64,000 nucleotides of DNA from Mikania micrantha (GCA_009363875.1 CM018686.1:9114001-9178000), one strand, 5' to 3'; shown: positions 47,161-59,765, numbered from the stretch's first letter. The notes: a model not told the origin generated them from the letters alone. Numbers and translations: made by a program.

Positions 47161-50100
47161 TTAGCTCATATTTATCTTTCCTAATTTGGCCACAAACTTA
47201 GAAAAGGTTGAAGAGTCCAAAGGTTTGGTAAATATGACTGCTATTTGGTCACTTCTAGAAACATGTTCTGGGACAATTAGTCCCTTTTCAAAACAGTTTA
47301 TAATAAAGTGACGCCTTGTTTCTATGTGTTTGGTATAGAGTGATAGACCGGATTTTTTATTATATTTTTGGCAACTTCGCTGTCTATTAGGAGAGGTGTT
47401 TTTAGTTCTGTTTTCCAAAATCCAACAGTTGGTATTGTAACCAAAGGATTTAGGCAGTGCAATGAGCTGCTGCAATGCACTCGGCTTCAGTAGTTGAATT
47501 TGACTCCGAAGTTTGGTTTTTGCTTTTCCATGACACTAAACAATTTGCAAAGAACTGACATCCTCCTGAAGTAGACTTTCTAGTGAGCAAGCATCCAACA
47601 TAATCACTATCTGAAAAACCAACAAGCTTGCAAATTTGGTTAGCAGGATACCAAATACCTAGCACAGGAGTGCCTTTAAGATATATGTATATCCTCTTCA
47701 CAAATGAGAAATGGGATTGTTTAGAGGCAGACTTGTATCTTGCACAGACACATGTTTCATACATGATGTATGGCCTTGATGCAGTAAGATTCATTAAAGA
47801 TCCAATCATGCACCTGTAGAGGGTTTGATCTACAGGTTCACCATTTTCATCTGGACTTATTCCCAATGCGGTTGCCATGGGGGTAGAAATTATTTTGCAA
47901 TCATTCATATCATAATTATTTAGAAGATCCTTGACATATTTAGATTGATGAATGAAAGTCCCATTGGGGGGTTTGTTTGACTTGGAGTCCTAAAAATATT
48001 TTTAGTTCACTTAAAGCACTCATTTCAAACTTAGAAGACATTAATTTAGAAATTTGTTCACACAAGGAAAGTTTTGTTGATCCAAAAATGATGTCATCGA
48101 CATAGATTTGGACCAGCAAAAGTTCCTTGTCTACCCTCTTGATGAACAAGGTCTTATCAGTGGTTCCCCGAGAAAATTTATTTGAAAGAACAAATTGAGA
48201 AAGAGTGTCATACCATGCTCTAGGTGCCTGTTTCAGACCATAAAGTGTTCTGTCTAGTCTGTACACCCAATCAAAATGATGAACATCATCAAATCCTAGA
48301 GGTTGACAGACACAGACTTCCTCCTTTATTGTTCCATACAGTAATGCACTTTTTATATCCATTTGAAATACCTTTATGTTGTGGGATATAGCAAATGCTA
48401 GGAAGAGATTGATGGCTTCTAGTCTGGCCTCAGGGGCAAAGGTTTCATCATAATCGATGCCTTCCACTTGGCACTACCCTTATACTACCAATCTGGCTTT
48501 ATTCTTGACTAAAATTCCTCTATCATCTGTTTTATTTCTAAATACACATCTAGTTCATGTGGGGTAGTTTCCTGCTAGCAAGGGGCAGAGAGTCCAAACA
48601 TTTTTCCTTTTGAACTTTAAAGTTCATCTTGCATAGCCTCCACCCAATTATTATCTTTAAGAGTTTCCTGATATTTGGAGGGCTCAATTTGGGACAAGAA
48701 GGCTTCATGAAGATAAAATTTGGAAATCTGGCTCCAAGTTTGAACACCCATACCTAAATCACCTAAGATCTACTATAATGGATGATTTCTGTTGAAGGGA
48801 ATGATGTCCAAACAATTATTTGTAGAGGCAGCATCGGAAGAAGATGAATTTTAGTGAGACCAAGAGAGTTTTCCTGAGAGGAAGCATAAACACGTTTAGG
48901 AATATCTACAGGTACATTATCCAAAGCTGGGGATAAGGGAGTAGATATTTTTTCATCTTGATCTTGAGGATTTATTTGATAAGAAGGGATCGATGTAAAG
49001 AAGTGAGATACTGAACATTGCTCAAGAGAGGATAAATCTTTAGAGGTTTTACACGAATCTGAAGAAGGAGAAGAGGAAGAGGTAGGAGAAGTGTAGGTGA
49101 AGCTTTTAATATCAAAGAGGTTGTCAGGAGCAGATGGGAAAGAGGAAGTTGATGCAGACTCATTGAATTTAACATTAATGGTTTCCTCAACAATTTTGGT
49201 CCTGAGATTGAAAGCTCGGTAAGCTTTAGATGTTTGAGAGTATCCAACAAAATATCCAGAGTCAACTTTAGCATCAAACTTGAACAAAGAGTCTTTTGTG
49301 TTCAAAATGAAACAAGGACACCAAAAAACCTTGAAGAAAGAAATGAGAGGTTTTATGTTATGAAGGACTTCATAGGCAGTCTTATAATGTCTCTTCACAA
49401 TGTGAACTCTGTTTAATACATCACAAGCAGTGTTTACTGCCTCAGCCAAGAAGGATAAAGGTAATCCTGAGTCTGCAAGCATAGTTCTTGCAGCTTCAAT
49501 AAGTGTCCTATTCTTTTTTCCACAACTCCATTTTGAGCAGGAGTTATAGAAACACTATATTGTCTAAGGATTCCTTTAGAGATGCAGAACTTATCAAGAA
49601 CATGATTCTTAAATTCTGTACCATTATCACTTGTAATTTTCTTGACAGGAAGACCAAATTGTCTTTCAAGTTGAGTGATAAGGGCAATTATTTTATTAGA
49701 AGTCTCGTCTTTGCTGGAGAAAAAGAAGGTTCAACAAAATCTTGAGTAGTCAACCACAACAACTAAGCAATATCTCTTTCTTGTCAAGCTGGCTACTTTC
49801 ACTAGACCAAACAGATCCATATAAAGCAGATTGAGACAGTTAGTTGATTTGGATTCCTAAATAGACTCATGTGATGTTTTATGTTGCTTTCCCTTTAAAC
49901 AAGACTCACACTGACCTTTAAAGTGAAATTCTTTAGAGGGCAATCCTCTTACTAAAGAAAGGGTAGAAAGCTTGTGAAGAGTTTGATGGTTAAGGTGACT
50001 GAATCTTCTGTGCCAAAGGGCAGTTTCAGAAGACGATGCTTTGGCTATCGAACATGTGGGAGAAAATGTTTGAGAGTCATGTCTATAACATAGACATTTC

Positions 50101-50467
50101 CACTTCTCTTAGCCGTTAGCAGAGTGTGTTGATCAATTAAGATCTTTATTTTTGAATTTATTTCAGGAGAAAGAATTATACAACTGTCCTTGGTGAAAAA
50201 TGAACTATAGTTCTTGTCCTCTAACTCAGAAGCACTCAAGAGATTAAACTTGAGGTTTTCAATTAAGTTTACATCTTTGAAGTGCAGTTTTCCATTAAGG
50301 ACAGAACCAGGCCCTACTATCCAACTCTTTGCATTGTTTCTGAAAGAAATAGATCCCCCATTCTTTGGAATGAAGTTATTTAAGATGGATCTGCATCCTG
50401 TCATGTGCCTAGAGCCTCCACTGTCCACATAACACAGATGATTTTTGTTTGAAGAGGGTCTCTGCAC
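47161..50467 (-). pseudogene. SIRE Pol: protease, integrase, RT, RNase H; frameshifted
   Basis: Minus strand. 50467-50045 carries the protease motif DSGGSRHMTG. 50040-49890 has the GAG-pre-integrase zinc finger (CESCLKGKQ). The integrase core is broken across 49890-49480; its C-terminal part (LPLSFLAEAVNTACDVLNRV, then DAKVDSGYFVGYS) is in 49482-48763. RT (48467-47940) begins MEGIDYDETFAPEARLEAI, with YVDDIIFGS near 48095. RNase H (47908-47161) has SDYVGCLLTRKSTSGGCQFF and STTEAECIAA, and the end is near ALPKSFGYNTNCWI. Frameshifts or stops separate these blocks (near 48470, 47940 and 47460), so no full polyprotein can be made. Confidence 0.88.
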
Positions 50468-50869
50468 ATGAGGATCAAATGCAATAAGTTAGATATAGGT
50501 CATTATTTATTTTTAGAAGAAAGAGGTGAACATTTTTAGAAGATTATTTGTTTTGCTACGAGTTATTAGGAACCAAGAGTCACCGTGGTATAAGAAGATG
50601 GTGTACCAAGAATGGATGGTCTAGGAGATGCAAATAGAGGAGAAGACATGTGAAGAGATGAATGGGTGTTAGGTCTTATTGCACTGTTAGCTGATGGTCT
50701 ATTAGCTTTCTTGGACTTTTTCATCTTATTGGGGAGATTCCATTTAGATGAAGAAGCCTGTTCAGCTTTCAGTTTTTAAGCATTCAGTCTATCTCTAGCG
50801 TTCTCCAAGGGAGTTTTTGTCTAGCAGTTTTCAGTGGTGTGATTGTATTTGAAACACTTCAGACAAGCA

Positions 50870-53223
50870 GGAGATAGTGAAGAATAGTTAGGAATGAATG
50901 GCTTATTTGCCTTCATTATTTGATAAGGTGGGTGCGGATGAGAAGGTGGGAATTTAATGTCAACCATGGGCCTCTTTCCTTTGTCAAGATAGGCCACAGG
51001 GTTGTACCGTCTGAACTTTGAGTAGAGCTCATGGCTAGAGCTACCTTAGTTTGTTCAGAAGAATTATTGTTGTGATCACTTTCCAAGTGTGTCTTTTCCA
51101 GTTTTTCCACATTAGTGTCTGTGGGATATAAAAAAGTTGGAAATATCTAGGTTGATACACTCTTGGAGGTGTGATCTTTATTGCTGGAATTTCATCAGGG
51201 AGAAAGGCAGGGGTTAGAGGTTCAAAAGCAGTTTCATTTATTTTACTGTTAATCGGGGCATAGTCCTCTGGAGGACTAGTGTGATTGTACCTGATTCCAA
51301 ACTTAGCCTTACTGTGAACTTGCATACCCAGAAGCATTTTGAATCCTTTGCAGGATTCGACCCACTTTTCACACCTGACTTTGGTTTGAGAGAGTTCATC
51401 TCTACAAGCCGCATATTTTTCATTTTACAAATCAAATAAAGCTTGTAGGTTGGATTTTTTAGTTTTTAAGATATAAATTTGGCTATCTTTACTCTTTATT
51501 AACTTTTCTACTTCTGAATTTTTATTAGCTAATAGTTGCTCCAAGTCTTGATTTATTATTGAAGCAACATATTGGCTTTCTTTAATTTTGCAAAAGCATC
51601 AATGCACGCATTTGTGAACAGTTTTTCAAGAGTAGAAGAGGATACCTTAGCATCAAAAGATTCTGCTTCAAATTGATCCGAAGGAGCGGAATCTTCACCA
51701 ACAGCCATAAGAGCAAATTTTGTTGGCTCAAAAGTGATGAGTGCATATCCTACATCTTCAGGCAAGCTGCTCCAGGCTACGTACTCTTGGGCAAAAAGAG
51801 CCGGTTCACTACAAGATGAAGACTGTACTGAATTTATTTGTGAAGGAGATGGTGCAATAATCTGAAGAGGGGCAGGGGTGAGCTGGTTCATGCTACCATT
51901 GGCAGCTTGTACATATTGTACATTGGTAGAAGGAGAATTTTGTACAATATGATCTGTCTCCTGAGAGTTGTTGTGCCTTTTAAAATATGATGAAGAAGAA
52001 GAAGAAGAAAAAGGTGCGGTAGAAGTATGTGAGTGTGTGTTTGGAAAAATCACATACGGTGAAGAGTTAGAGTTGGGAGCATTTTTGCATTCCCTGGCAA
52101 AATGTCCACTGCCATGACACCTGTAGTATTGGACTTTAGCCTTATTTAGACCAATCCCGGTTTTCCCATGGATACCAAGAAATTTTCTTCCTGTCCTCTT
52201 GTAGAACTTGTTAGTTCTCATGCTCAAGAGGGCAAGTTGATGAAGGATATCCATCTCTTCCAAGTCATCACTTGGAATCTGATGGAGATCATCCATGATA
52301 AAACACAGATGGTTAGAAATGAGAGAATGGTCATCACAAGAAGAAGAAGAGGTGATGCCAGTAGTTATGTCAATGTACTCTTCATAACCCATATCATTTG
52401 TCTCAGAGTTATCACTAAGAAGAGTTGTTTTCCCTTGAACGTACTTTTCAATTGATTTACCAGACTTTATTAGTTTTCTTTCTTGGTCAATCTCCCACTC
52501 AAAAGTGACCAACTTACCATGGAGTTGGGTAAGTGAGAGTTTGCTGAAGTCTGGCGAAGATCTCATGACTATGGAATAAGTTTCCTATTTATCAGGAAGA
52601 GACCTCAAGAATAGATTAAGAACATAAATAGCGGGGTATACTTGACCAGCTAATTTTAGTTCACTTGAGAGAGAAATGAACCTTTCAAATTGCTGAGTCA
52701 GTGACTCATTATTTAGTTGGCAGAATGACTCATGCTGTTGAGCCAATATCTCCCTAGTATTGGCCACAACATCTTCGGTACCACCGAACTGCTCTTTTAA
52801 AGCATCACATAAGTCCTTAGCAGACTCGTGATGAAGAAGACCAGAATATATTTCATTTGGGAGGGCCATAGCCAGTTGAGCATGTGTTTTTGCATCAAGC
52901 TCCAAGTTCTGGAAGTCTTCTTCGATGTTGTGCCGAGGATCCTTAGGGACATGGTCTCTGGTCTTTGTGTCCAAGACCATTGTTTTATGAGGTCTGAACA
53001 TTACAGACTTCCAACATCCAGTATGATTATTGCACAAGAAATGTAACATCCTTCTCTGCCATATATTATATTGATACCTTACCAAGATTGGTGGCTTAGT
53101 GGCAGAACTGGTATTATGAGGGTCTAAGGTGAATTTTTCTGCTATAGGTTTACAAACAGTTATGAGTAAATCAAAGAGTGATGAGTTCTCAAGGTAGTTT
53201 GTTAGAATGGTTTTTGAACACAA
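50870..53223 (-). pseudogene. SIRE Gag, several stops
   Basis: Minus strand. 53223-52585 (212 residues) is the UBN2/capsid-like part, with RYQYNIWQRRMLHFL (the equivalent of the usual Y..W) and LKEQFGGTEDVVANTREILAQQ. An in-frame TAG at about 52585 separates it from 52566-51556, which includes the CCHC knuckle CHGSGHFAREC (near 52095-52125). A double stop near 51553 interrupts the same frame. The downstream part (51435-51040) keeps CEKWVESCKGFKMLLGMQVHSKAKFG-type sequence (positions 51380-51290), typical of Sirevirus Gag extensions. A second, damaged Cys/His motif lies near 50860. Confidence 0.85.
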
Positions 53224-53360
53224 CTTAGTTCAAAACCAAACACCTGCAAATTTTAAAAAGTAGAAAAGCAGAAGAAGCAGAACACAGAAAACTAAACAAC
53301 AAGATATAAAAGAGAGCATTAAGTTTTAGTCTTGATGGTTAAACCAAGACTAAGGACAAG

Positions 53361-53372
53361 GCTCTGATACCA
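53361..53372 (-). promoter_or_regulatory. Primer-binding site of the SIRE element
   Basis: The minus strand reads TGGTATCAGAGC, complementary to initiator methionine tRNA, two bases from the LTR end at 53375. Confidence 0.88.
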
Positions 53373-53374
53373 AT

Positions 53375-54036
53375 TGTTGAGAAACTCGGGGAGGCTGTTT
53401 AACCAGGAACAAAGACTTTAGACACTTGGTCAAAGCTTTGGTATTAGCTCCCTCTAAAGTTTTGCAAAAAGTTATTTTCGTTGTTTAGTTTCTGCTAGAA
53501 AGAGAGAAGAACAGAATAAAACCATAAGGAATTTTGGGGTAAGTAAATTCAAATTTCTCAAGGAATGTTGGGACTTAAATACCCAACATTCAGATTTACA
53601 AGACAAGAAATAATAAGACAAATAGCTAAAATTGTTACAGACACTGAATCATCAGAATAATACAACTAATACAAAGTCATCAACAACGGAAACAAGAGTC
53701 TTCAGTAGTCTTCAGGTCTTCCGAGGTTGAGATAGTTGTGCAGAGGCTCAGTGGTTATTCTTTAGGAAGGTGTTCATCGGAATCTGATTGAACAATCAGT
53801 TATTTTGGAATCGGAGATTGTCTTCCGAGTCATTTGATATCTTCCGAAGCAATGGTTGTCTTCCGAAAGGATCTTGGTCTAGTCTTCCGATGTAGAGAAG
53901 TTTAGCGGTAGTTCTTTTTGGCGAATCTTTCGCTGTTAATGTTCCGATGCTGAAGCAGTTCTTCAGTCGGAAGAGAGTGTCTTCTGAAGAGAAGCATCTG
54001 CGATTGGTCAATCCGCGATTTTATTCATTTGTCTAG
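53375..54036 (-). repeat. 5' LTR of the SIRE element, outer end truncated
   Basis: Collinear with 41659-42315. It stops at TTTGTCTAG (54036) where the other LTR continues for about 37 bp to TTCCAACA. The truncation removes the minus-strand 5' terminus and the target duplication. Confidence 0.85.
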
Positions 54037-54367
54037 TAATCAACTAAATAATCGATACATTTTCAAAACTAATTAAACACAACCACCTTCGCAACATCCC
54101 TCTGAGAAGAACAACACCAAGAACCCCTTTGAGTTGCTCTCAAGCGTTGCATCGATTTAATACCATCTCAAAGCGAGCGACAATCAAACCCCTCCTAATC
54201 GTAATCAACTCAAGTAAGTCTTAGATGCATTATAGTCATTATTTTCATAAGGAATGAAAACCCTAACATTCTAGTGGCTCACAAGCTCGCGATTGATTGA
54301 ATATGATGGAAATCAGAAATGGGGTTCATCTGATTTCGGGAGATGGATCCTTAGCATATAACAATAA
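54037..54367. other. Non-coding flank between SIRE and the solo LTR
   Basis: 330 bp without an open frame. It may belong to the interior of the copia element whose LTR is at 41234, but I found no gag motif. Confidence 0.4.
54363..54367. repeat. 5-bp target site duplication, left copy (solo LTR)
   Basis: AATAA precedes TGTCACACCC and is repeated at 57120-57124. Confidence 0.85.
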
Positions 54368-57119
54368 TGTCACACCCTCAATTTTCAACAAACGGAATCA
54401 TACTATTTGGGACGTGACAAACCAGGATCTCAGATCATTAGACATAACGAAGACCTCTATATGATTTTCAAACATACTTTGGTCTTAATTTGTAAAATCA
54501 AAGTTTAACATTTGCGGAAGCGTTTGAAAACTAATAATAGAAAGTAACTATAGCAAAACCATAAATACAATGTTCAATGTTTTAAATCAACAACTAAAGT
54601 AAACTGTATCCATGAGACTCAACGTCCTAGTCCCTGCTTGTCCTTGCTTGTGCCTTAGTGTCCTGAGAAAACATGTAAATCAAGTCAACACAAAGGTTGG
54701 TGCATACACAGGTTTGTATGAGTAATCACAAATGTTTGAATCAATTGTTTGAACAAGCTGTTTGTAAATAATGTTTGCAGATCACTTAATCACACATTGC
54801 ATAGTCATGATAGCTAGTCATTGTACTATTTACATAAGTGGTCGACACCGAAGCTGACTGTTTAAATGTTTGATAGCCTTTTCCCTATTGTCTAGCATAA
54901 ACAATAGTAATGTGTGTTTGGTCAGTTAAACACTTGCGTAGATCCCATCTACCAAGTGAGGTTTGTCAAACCCAATAGATCTATCTTCAACTACCACGCT
55001 TTGCATTACGGCAAACTAAACGGTTCGATAATGTTAGGCTTTATAATGCTATGTTCGCACTTATAGTAAATAGCTAACTCATGCAAGTGATATGTGTCTA
55101 AAAGTGTTTGTTGCACATGTTTTCTCCCCCAAAACGGTTAAAATAAGAAAAGGGGTCGTGTACGCACCTTTGAATGAGGGTAGAATGATCAAACACACGT
55201 GCAGCCGCGTAGATAATCCTCTACGAAGAATCTGTGTTTAAACAATTATGTTGTGTTATTTCGGGATGTCATTTTGTGTTTGAAATCACATACGTGTCAA
55301 CACACGTATGTTAGGGTGTTAGAAATGTGCATACGTATGTACGCGTAACTTTGAAATCGTTTAATAAAATCATATAATCGTTTATGATTTTATTTAAATA
55401 AGCATAATTATACGCGATTTCGTTTTCGGGTTAAAATGTGAATTTTATCATCTTATTCGGTTCGGGATCTCGTTACGGTCTCAACGCAACTCGAACCAGT
55501 CAAAACGGAGTTATAATGAAGGAGTTATGATAAAATCACTATAAATGATTTAAAAACTCAAAAACCAGCAGAGGCCGGGTTCGAACCCGCGACCTCTACC
55601 TTTTAGCACACACACCTCACCATCTCATCTGTTTGAAATGTCATTAACAGATTTCATTTGAAATGGTTTTAACAAATAACGTCGGGTTTCCCCTTTGTCT
55701 TACTATAGCCGAGGCAATTCCTACCCAAATGGTCCCCGATTCGAACCCGATTGAACCCAAAACCTTAGGGGTTTTGTTTCTAAGATTCAACCGACTCCGT
55801 ATATGGTCTTAATTCGAAACATAATCCACCATAACCTGATTAATCAGACATTAACATTTTTGAACTGAAGTTCTCAAACCCCAACTCAAAGTCGTTCAAT
55901 TCCTTAATGTGAGTCCACGAAATCATAGAGTTTTCATTGAGTAGGGATTTTCGAAACTATCTGTAGAGGTTAATTTGGTTTTTATAAACATTTGCATAGA
56001 AATCCCCAAAGCGTTTTTAACTCAAGAACCCTAAACCCAATCTCAAGCAATTCGATGTTGTTATATAAAATTGATACAGCTTTAACCTTAGTCGGAACCT
56101 TCTGAAAGTTAAGGAACCATTTAATTTGATTCTCAAACTCCATTTCATGAAAACCCCCAATTCGTTTTATTTCAAAAACCCTAGTAATCAAAGTCATACT
56201 GTTCGTTGTTAGAACACCAAATTGATAAATGGTGTTGCTTAGTCGGCATCTTCTGGAACTAAGGTACCATCGAATTTGATTTTTAATTTCATTTTGTTAA
56301 AAACCCCCAAATCGTTCCACCACATGAACCCTAGTAATCGTGATCATAGAATTCGTGATATGGTTATGAAATTGACAAAGGTTTTTCCATTAACAGAGAA
56401 TTTCGAATCTCTTTGTAATGTTTAATTAGATTAACAAGTTCATTTGATCCAAAACCCCCAAATGCGATTATAAGATAAACCCTAGAACTCGAATCCATTC
56501 AAGTTGATGATGACAGTTGAAATTAACATAGGGGTACACTTAATCGCCCATTTTAGAAGGTGTAGGAGAGATTTCTTACCTTGTTTGATATCGAATTGTA
56601 GTAGATCAACTTTAGGCTTGAGTTTTGGTCGCCCCTTGATCCAATTCGTTGATCACAGCTTCTAGGATTCAATTGTTGCTTGTAATCTCTTCTAAGTGTG
56701 CCGACTAGTGTCTCACTATGTTTGATTTCGTGCAAAATGATTGAATTTCATGGTTTTGATAACTAATAGTAACGGTTTCGGCCCTTGAGATGATTTCTTG
56801 ATTAATTCGCTGAGTTAATGGCTCCATAACGTATGTTGCTTGTTATTAATCATCAATGTGATGATTATAACTGATTTAATTCAGTTAATTAAAGTGTGAC
56901 AACTCAATTTCGGATTTCTCTCAAGCTTATGAACGAATTTTGACTAAATAAAGTCAAAATTACTTAATTTCACTAATTATAAGTTAAATCTTTGTAATTA
57001 AAGGATTTCTAAACTTGTTTTGATCACTTTTAATCTTTCTAATTTGATTTCGTATCGTTTCGTGTCATTTTCTGTTAATTTTTGTTAACGGGGTTAACCC
57101 GAAAAGTCGGATTGTCACA
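54368..57119 (-). mobile_element. Solo LTR of the same gypsy family, 2752 bp
   Basis: On the minus strand it starts TGTGACAATCCGAC and ends AATTGAGGGTGTGACA, the same termini as the 26350 element. The last 120 bp, the hairpin cluster (54880-54985) and the tRNA-like segment (near 55570-55630) align. A perfect AATAA duplication flanks it and there is no internal region, so it is a product of LTR-LTR recombination. It lacks the GGCCCA array in U3. Confidence 0.92.
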
Positions 57120-57124
57120 AATAA
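57120..57124. repeat. 5-bp target site duplication, right copy (solo LTR)
   Basis: AATAA matches 54363-54367. Confidence 0.85.
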
Positions 57125-57346
57125 TTTGATTGAGTTTCTTTCAATGAGCAACACACCATCCTAGCTGTAAGATTTCGTGCACGTGTGTTTGGTGTGGGCT
57201 TGAAATCCGCCCGGTGCGAGTATAAACAGTTTTGTTGTTTTAAGCCCTTTCAGCCTTTTTTATAAAAATAATAGGAAAACGAATCTAGAAATCTTAAAAG
57301 TGATTTTTAACATCTTAGTTAAATGAAATAAAATTTCATATATATA

Positions 57347-57720
57347 TAGGGGATGGTTCCATTGTTAACCCTCCCTTTTTGCGATAACCCGTTTTAACCC
57401 AACATTTTTGCTCGAATCTTTGTTTCTTTTTCCATGGTTTTTGTTATACATAAATAGGGGGGTTTCTTTTTTATGTTTTTTCTAATTCATCACCGTTTAG
57501 AAATTATTTACAAGTGTAAGTAAGTGTAAGTTACTTACACTACACTTACTTACACTTGTAAATAATTTCTAAACGGTGATGAATTAGCAAAAACACAAAA
57601 AAGAAACCCCCTATTTATGTATAACAAAAACCATGAAAAAAAAACAAAGATTCGGGCAAAAAATGCCGGTTAAAACGGGTTATCGCAATAAGGGAGGGTT
57701 AACATTTGATCCTTCCCCTA
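57347..57720. mobile_element. Foldback MITE 1, 374 bp
   Basis: Nearly full-length inverted repeat. The left end TAGGGGATGG pairs with the right end CCTTCCCCTA. Arms are about 180 bp, meeting at TAAGTGTAAGT/ACTTACACT near 57530. It is flanked by TATATATA on both sides, so the target is TA-rich. There is no coding content. Confidence 0.85.
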
Positions 57721-57730
57721 TATATATATA

Positions 57731-57985
57731 TAGGGAGATGATCAAATGTTAACCCTTTCTTATTGCGTTAATCGAATAACTACATCATATTACTTTGGGG
57801 TCCACATTAATGTAAATCTAATGGTTGTGCTTTTTATATTTTTTAATGGATATAGGGCCCACTTACATTAATAAAAAAATAAAAAAAAAACCTACACCTT
57901 TAGATTTACTTTAATGTGGGCCCCAAAGTAATAAGATGTAGTTATTCGGTTATCGCAATAAGGAAGGGTTAACATTCGAACCGTC
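57731..57985. mobile_element. Foldback MITE 2, about 255 bp
   Basis: Starts TAGGGAGATGATCAAATG. The arms share GTTAACCC..TATTGCG with MITE 1, but the interior differs (ATTACTTTGGGG and CCCCAAAGTAAT pair around 57800 and 57920). The right end is eroded. Confidence 0.7.
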
Positions 57986-57989
57986 AAAA

Positions 57990-58137
57990 TAGAAAAAACT
58001 ACAACCATTTGATTTACTTTAATGTGGGCCCCAAAGTAATAAGATATAGTTATTCGGTTAACGCAAAGATTTGGGCAAAAAACGCAAAAAATGCAGGGTT
58101 AAGGGTTATCTCAATAAGGAAGGGTTAACTTTAATAT
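57990..58137. mobile_element. MITE fragment, one arm
   Basis: Repeats the right arm of MITE 2 (GTGGGCCCCAAAGTAATAAG) and then the right arm of MITE 1 (GGGCAAAAAACGC, AAGGAAGGGTTAAC). Confidence 0.6.
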
Positions 58138-58193
58138 CGGTATTCTAACATCGGAGTTTCCTAGAAGTGTTCAAATGATAACTCACTCTTAAA

Positions 58194-58380
58194 GCAATAA
58201 CCCTATAGCTGTAATCGAGTCGAGCCGAGCCGAGCTGAGCCTGGCCTTGCTCCAGCTTGGCTCGTGGATTTTCGAGTCAAGCCCGAGCCGAGCCGAAATT
58301 TCTTTCGAGCCAAAAATTCTGGCTCGAGCTCGGCTAGTAAAATACCCCGAGCCACGAGCTAGCTCACGAGCGGCTTGTTT
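58194..58380. repeat. GAGCCGAGCC-rich segment, truncated MITE-like
   Basis: Opens with TAGCTGTAATCGAGTCGAG and repeats GAGCCGAGC in both orientations. The left end resembles plant MITEs beginning GGGCTGTAAACGAGCC. No matching right end is present. Confidence 0.4.
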
Positions 58381-58439
58381 TTTTTCCTCTACCTTACACG
58401 TATATAATTTAATATATAAAATCTAATATATATAAAATC

Positions 58440-58520
58440 CAATACATACACACATATATATATATATAATTATATATAAAATCTAATATATCTATATATA
58501 TATATATATATATATTATAC
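58440..58520. repeat. (TA)n-rich microsatellite
   Basis: Alternating TA with ATATAAAATC interruptions, next to the left end of the MITE fragment at 58526. Confidence 0.8.
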
Positions 58521-58525
58521 ATGTA

Positions 58526-58661
58526 TAGGGGATGGTTCCATTGTTAACTGTCTCTTATAGCGTTAACACGTTAACCCTGACGTTTTTTGGTCGAATCTTT
58601 GTTTTTTTTTGTCATGGTTTTATTATACATAAATAGGGGGGGTTCTTTTTTGTGTTTTTGC
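58526..58661. mobile_element. MITE fragment interrupted by the 58662 LTR
   Basis: Starts TAGGGGATGGTTCCATTG like MITE 1 and is collinear to GTTTTTGC at 58661, where the LTR begins. In MITE 1 the sequence continues CTAATTCATC, so the remainder should lie beyond the retrotransposon, outside the window. Confidence 0.75.
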
Positions 58662-58942
58662 TGTAACATCACTGTACTTCAGGTTGTCCGTACATATGAA
58701 CGACTGTACTGTTACCACCTGATATGATAAGTATTAATGATAATAAATTATTGGATGATATTATTGATAATTGGTATACATATTGAGAACATATTATACG
58801 TGTAAACCATGGGAAGTTTAGTTGTAACCCAACTAAACAGAACCAGAAAGTTTATCGCAGTTGAATTCACGGATAATAGATTATTGGTTTGGGAATGGAA
58901 ACGAATTAGGAGTTGGTTGTTGTTTAGTTGCTAAACATAGTC

Positions 58943-59060
58943 AAGGACACATGGCCATGGTTTATCGAAATAGCGGTGGGACGGTGGCTGGGGTGGTTGC
59001 GACTGACCCCTACATATGCCCTATACATATGCATATTTCGGTCTATTATGGATGTGTGAG
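58943..59060 (+). other. Hairpin module A (in the LTR)
   Basis: 118-bp unit. The arms 58949-58972 and 59034-59057 pair at most positions with several G-T wobbles; the distal stem is CGAAATA/TATTTCG. The loop carries GGTGGGACGGTGGCTGGGG and GCGACTGACCCCTACATATG. It shares the loop with modules B, C and D but not the stem sequence. Confidence 0.75.
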
Positions 59061-59765
59061 TGATATGGTTTAGTGGGTTCTGGACTGGGATTAATAATAT
59101 TAAAGATAATGAGATAATGAAAGCATTATTGGAAATGATTACGCGATGGTGAGGTTACGATTATAGAATTATTAACTTAATAATTTATTCGCGTGGATGA
59201 CGATTCACACAAATATAATTATTGAGAATAATATTTTGAAACGATATTCCATAAACCGTAAATCGAAACGAAATACGATACGAACGTCGGATTCGAAAAG
59301 GTGACGATCTTTACGAATACGTACGTAAGTAACGCGTTTCGACGATATAATAAAATAATATATAACGATATCAAATTAATAAAAGGAAATTAATAACGTT
59401 TATTAGGAATCACAATCTAAAACAAACACGAATAAACTGTTTTATTTAAACAAATTAATTAACGAGATACAACTGAATCGCTTTTACGAAACAAACTAAT
59501 TAAAAGCGTTTTATTATATTAAAACATAATTATTTAAAAGGGTTTTAATTTAAATATAATTTACGAGGAAAACCGAACATTGTATAAGTTTTATTGCGAG
59601 ATAAACGAGACCGAACGCCCGGGATTTCGTGGGTAGTTAAAGAAGAAGGTCATCACCTTCTTCTTCATTTCAATGAAACCTTTCTCTCTCTAAAACACCC
59701 ATTCACGTCCCTACTCTCACTCTCTAACTTCTCTTTAGATTATCTCCTTCAATTCTTGACGAAAT

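Larger units (their letters stand above)
41659..54036 (-). mobile_element. Ty1/copia retrotransposon of SIRE type, 12.4 kb, decayed
   Basis: On the minus strand the order is: 5' LTR (54036-53375), primer-binding site, gag, protease, integrase, RT, RNase H, an env-like region, 3' LTR (42353-41659). Integrase before RT is diagnostic of Ty1/copia. The long post-pol region and the Gag signature FKMLLGMQVHSKAKFGI point to the Sirevirus/SIRE lineage. The LTRs differ by several changes per 100 bp, clearly older than the gypsy at 26350. No target duplication was found because the outer end of the 5' LTR is missing about 37 bp. Confidence 0.92.

Noticed and set aside
58861..59073. 70-codon plus-strand frame
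   Set aside because: It overlaps hairpin module A. The related modules B-D are not open in the same way.
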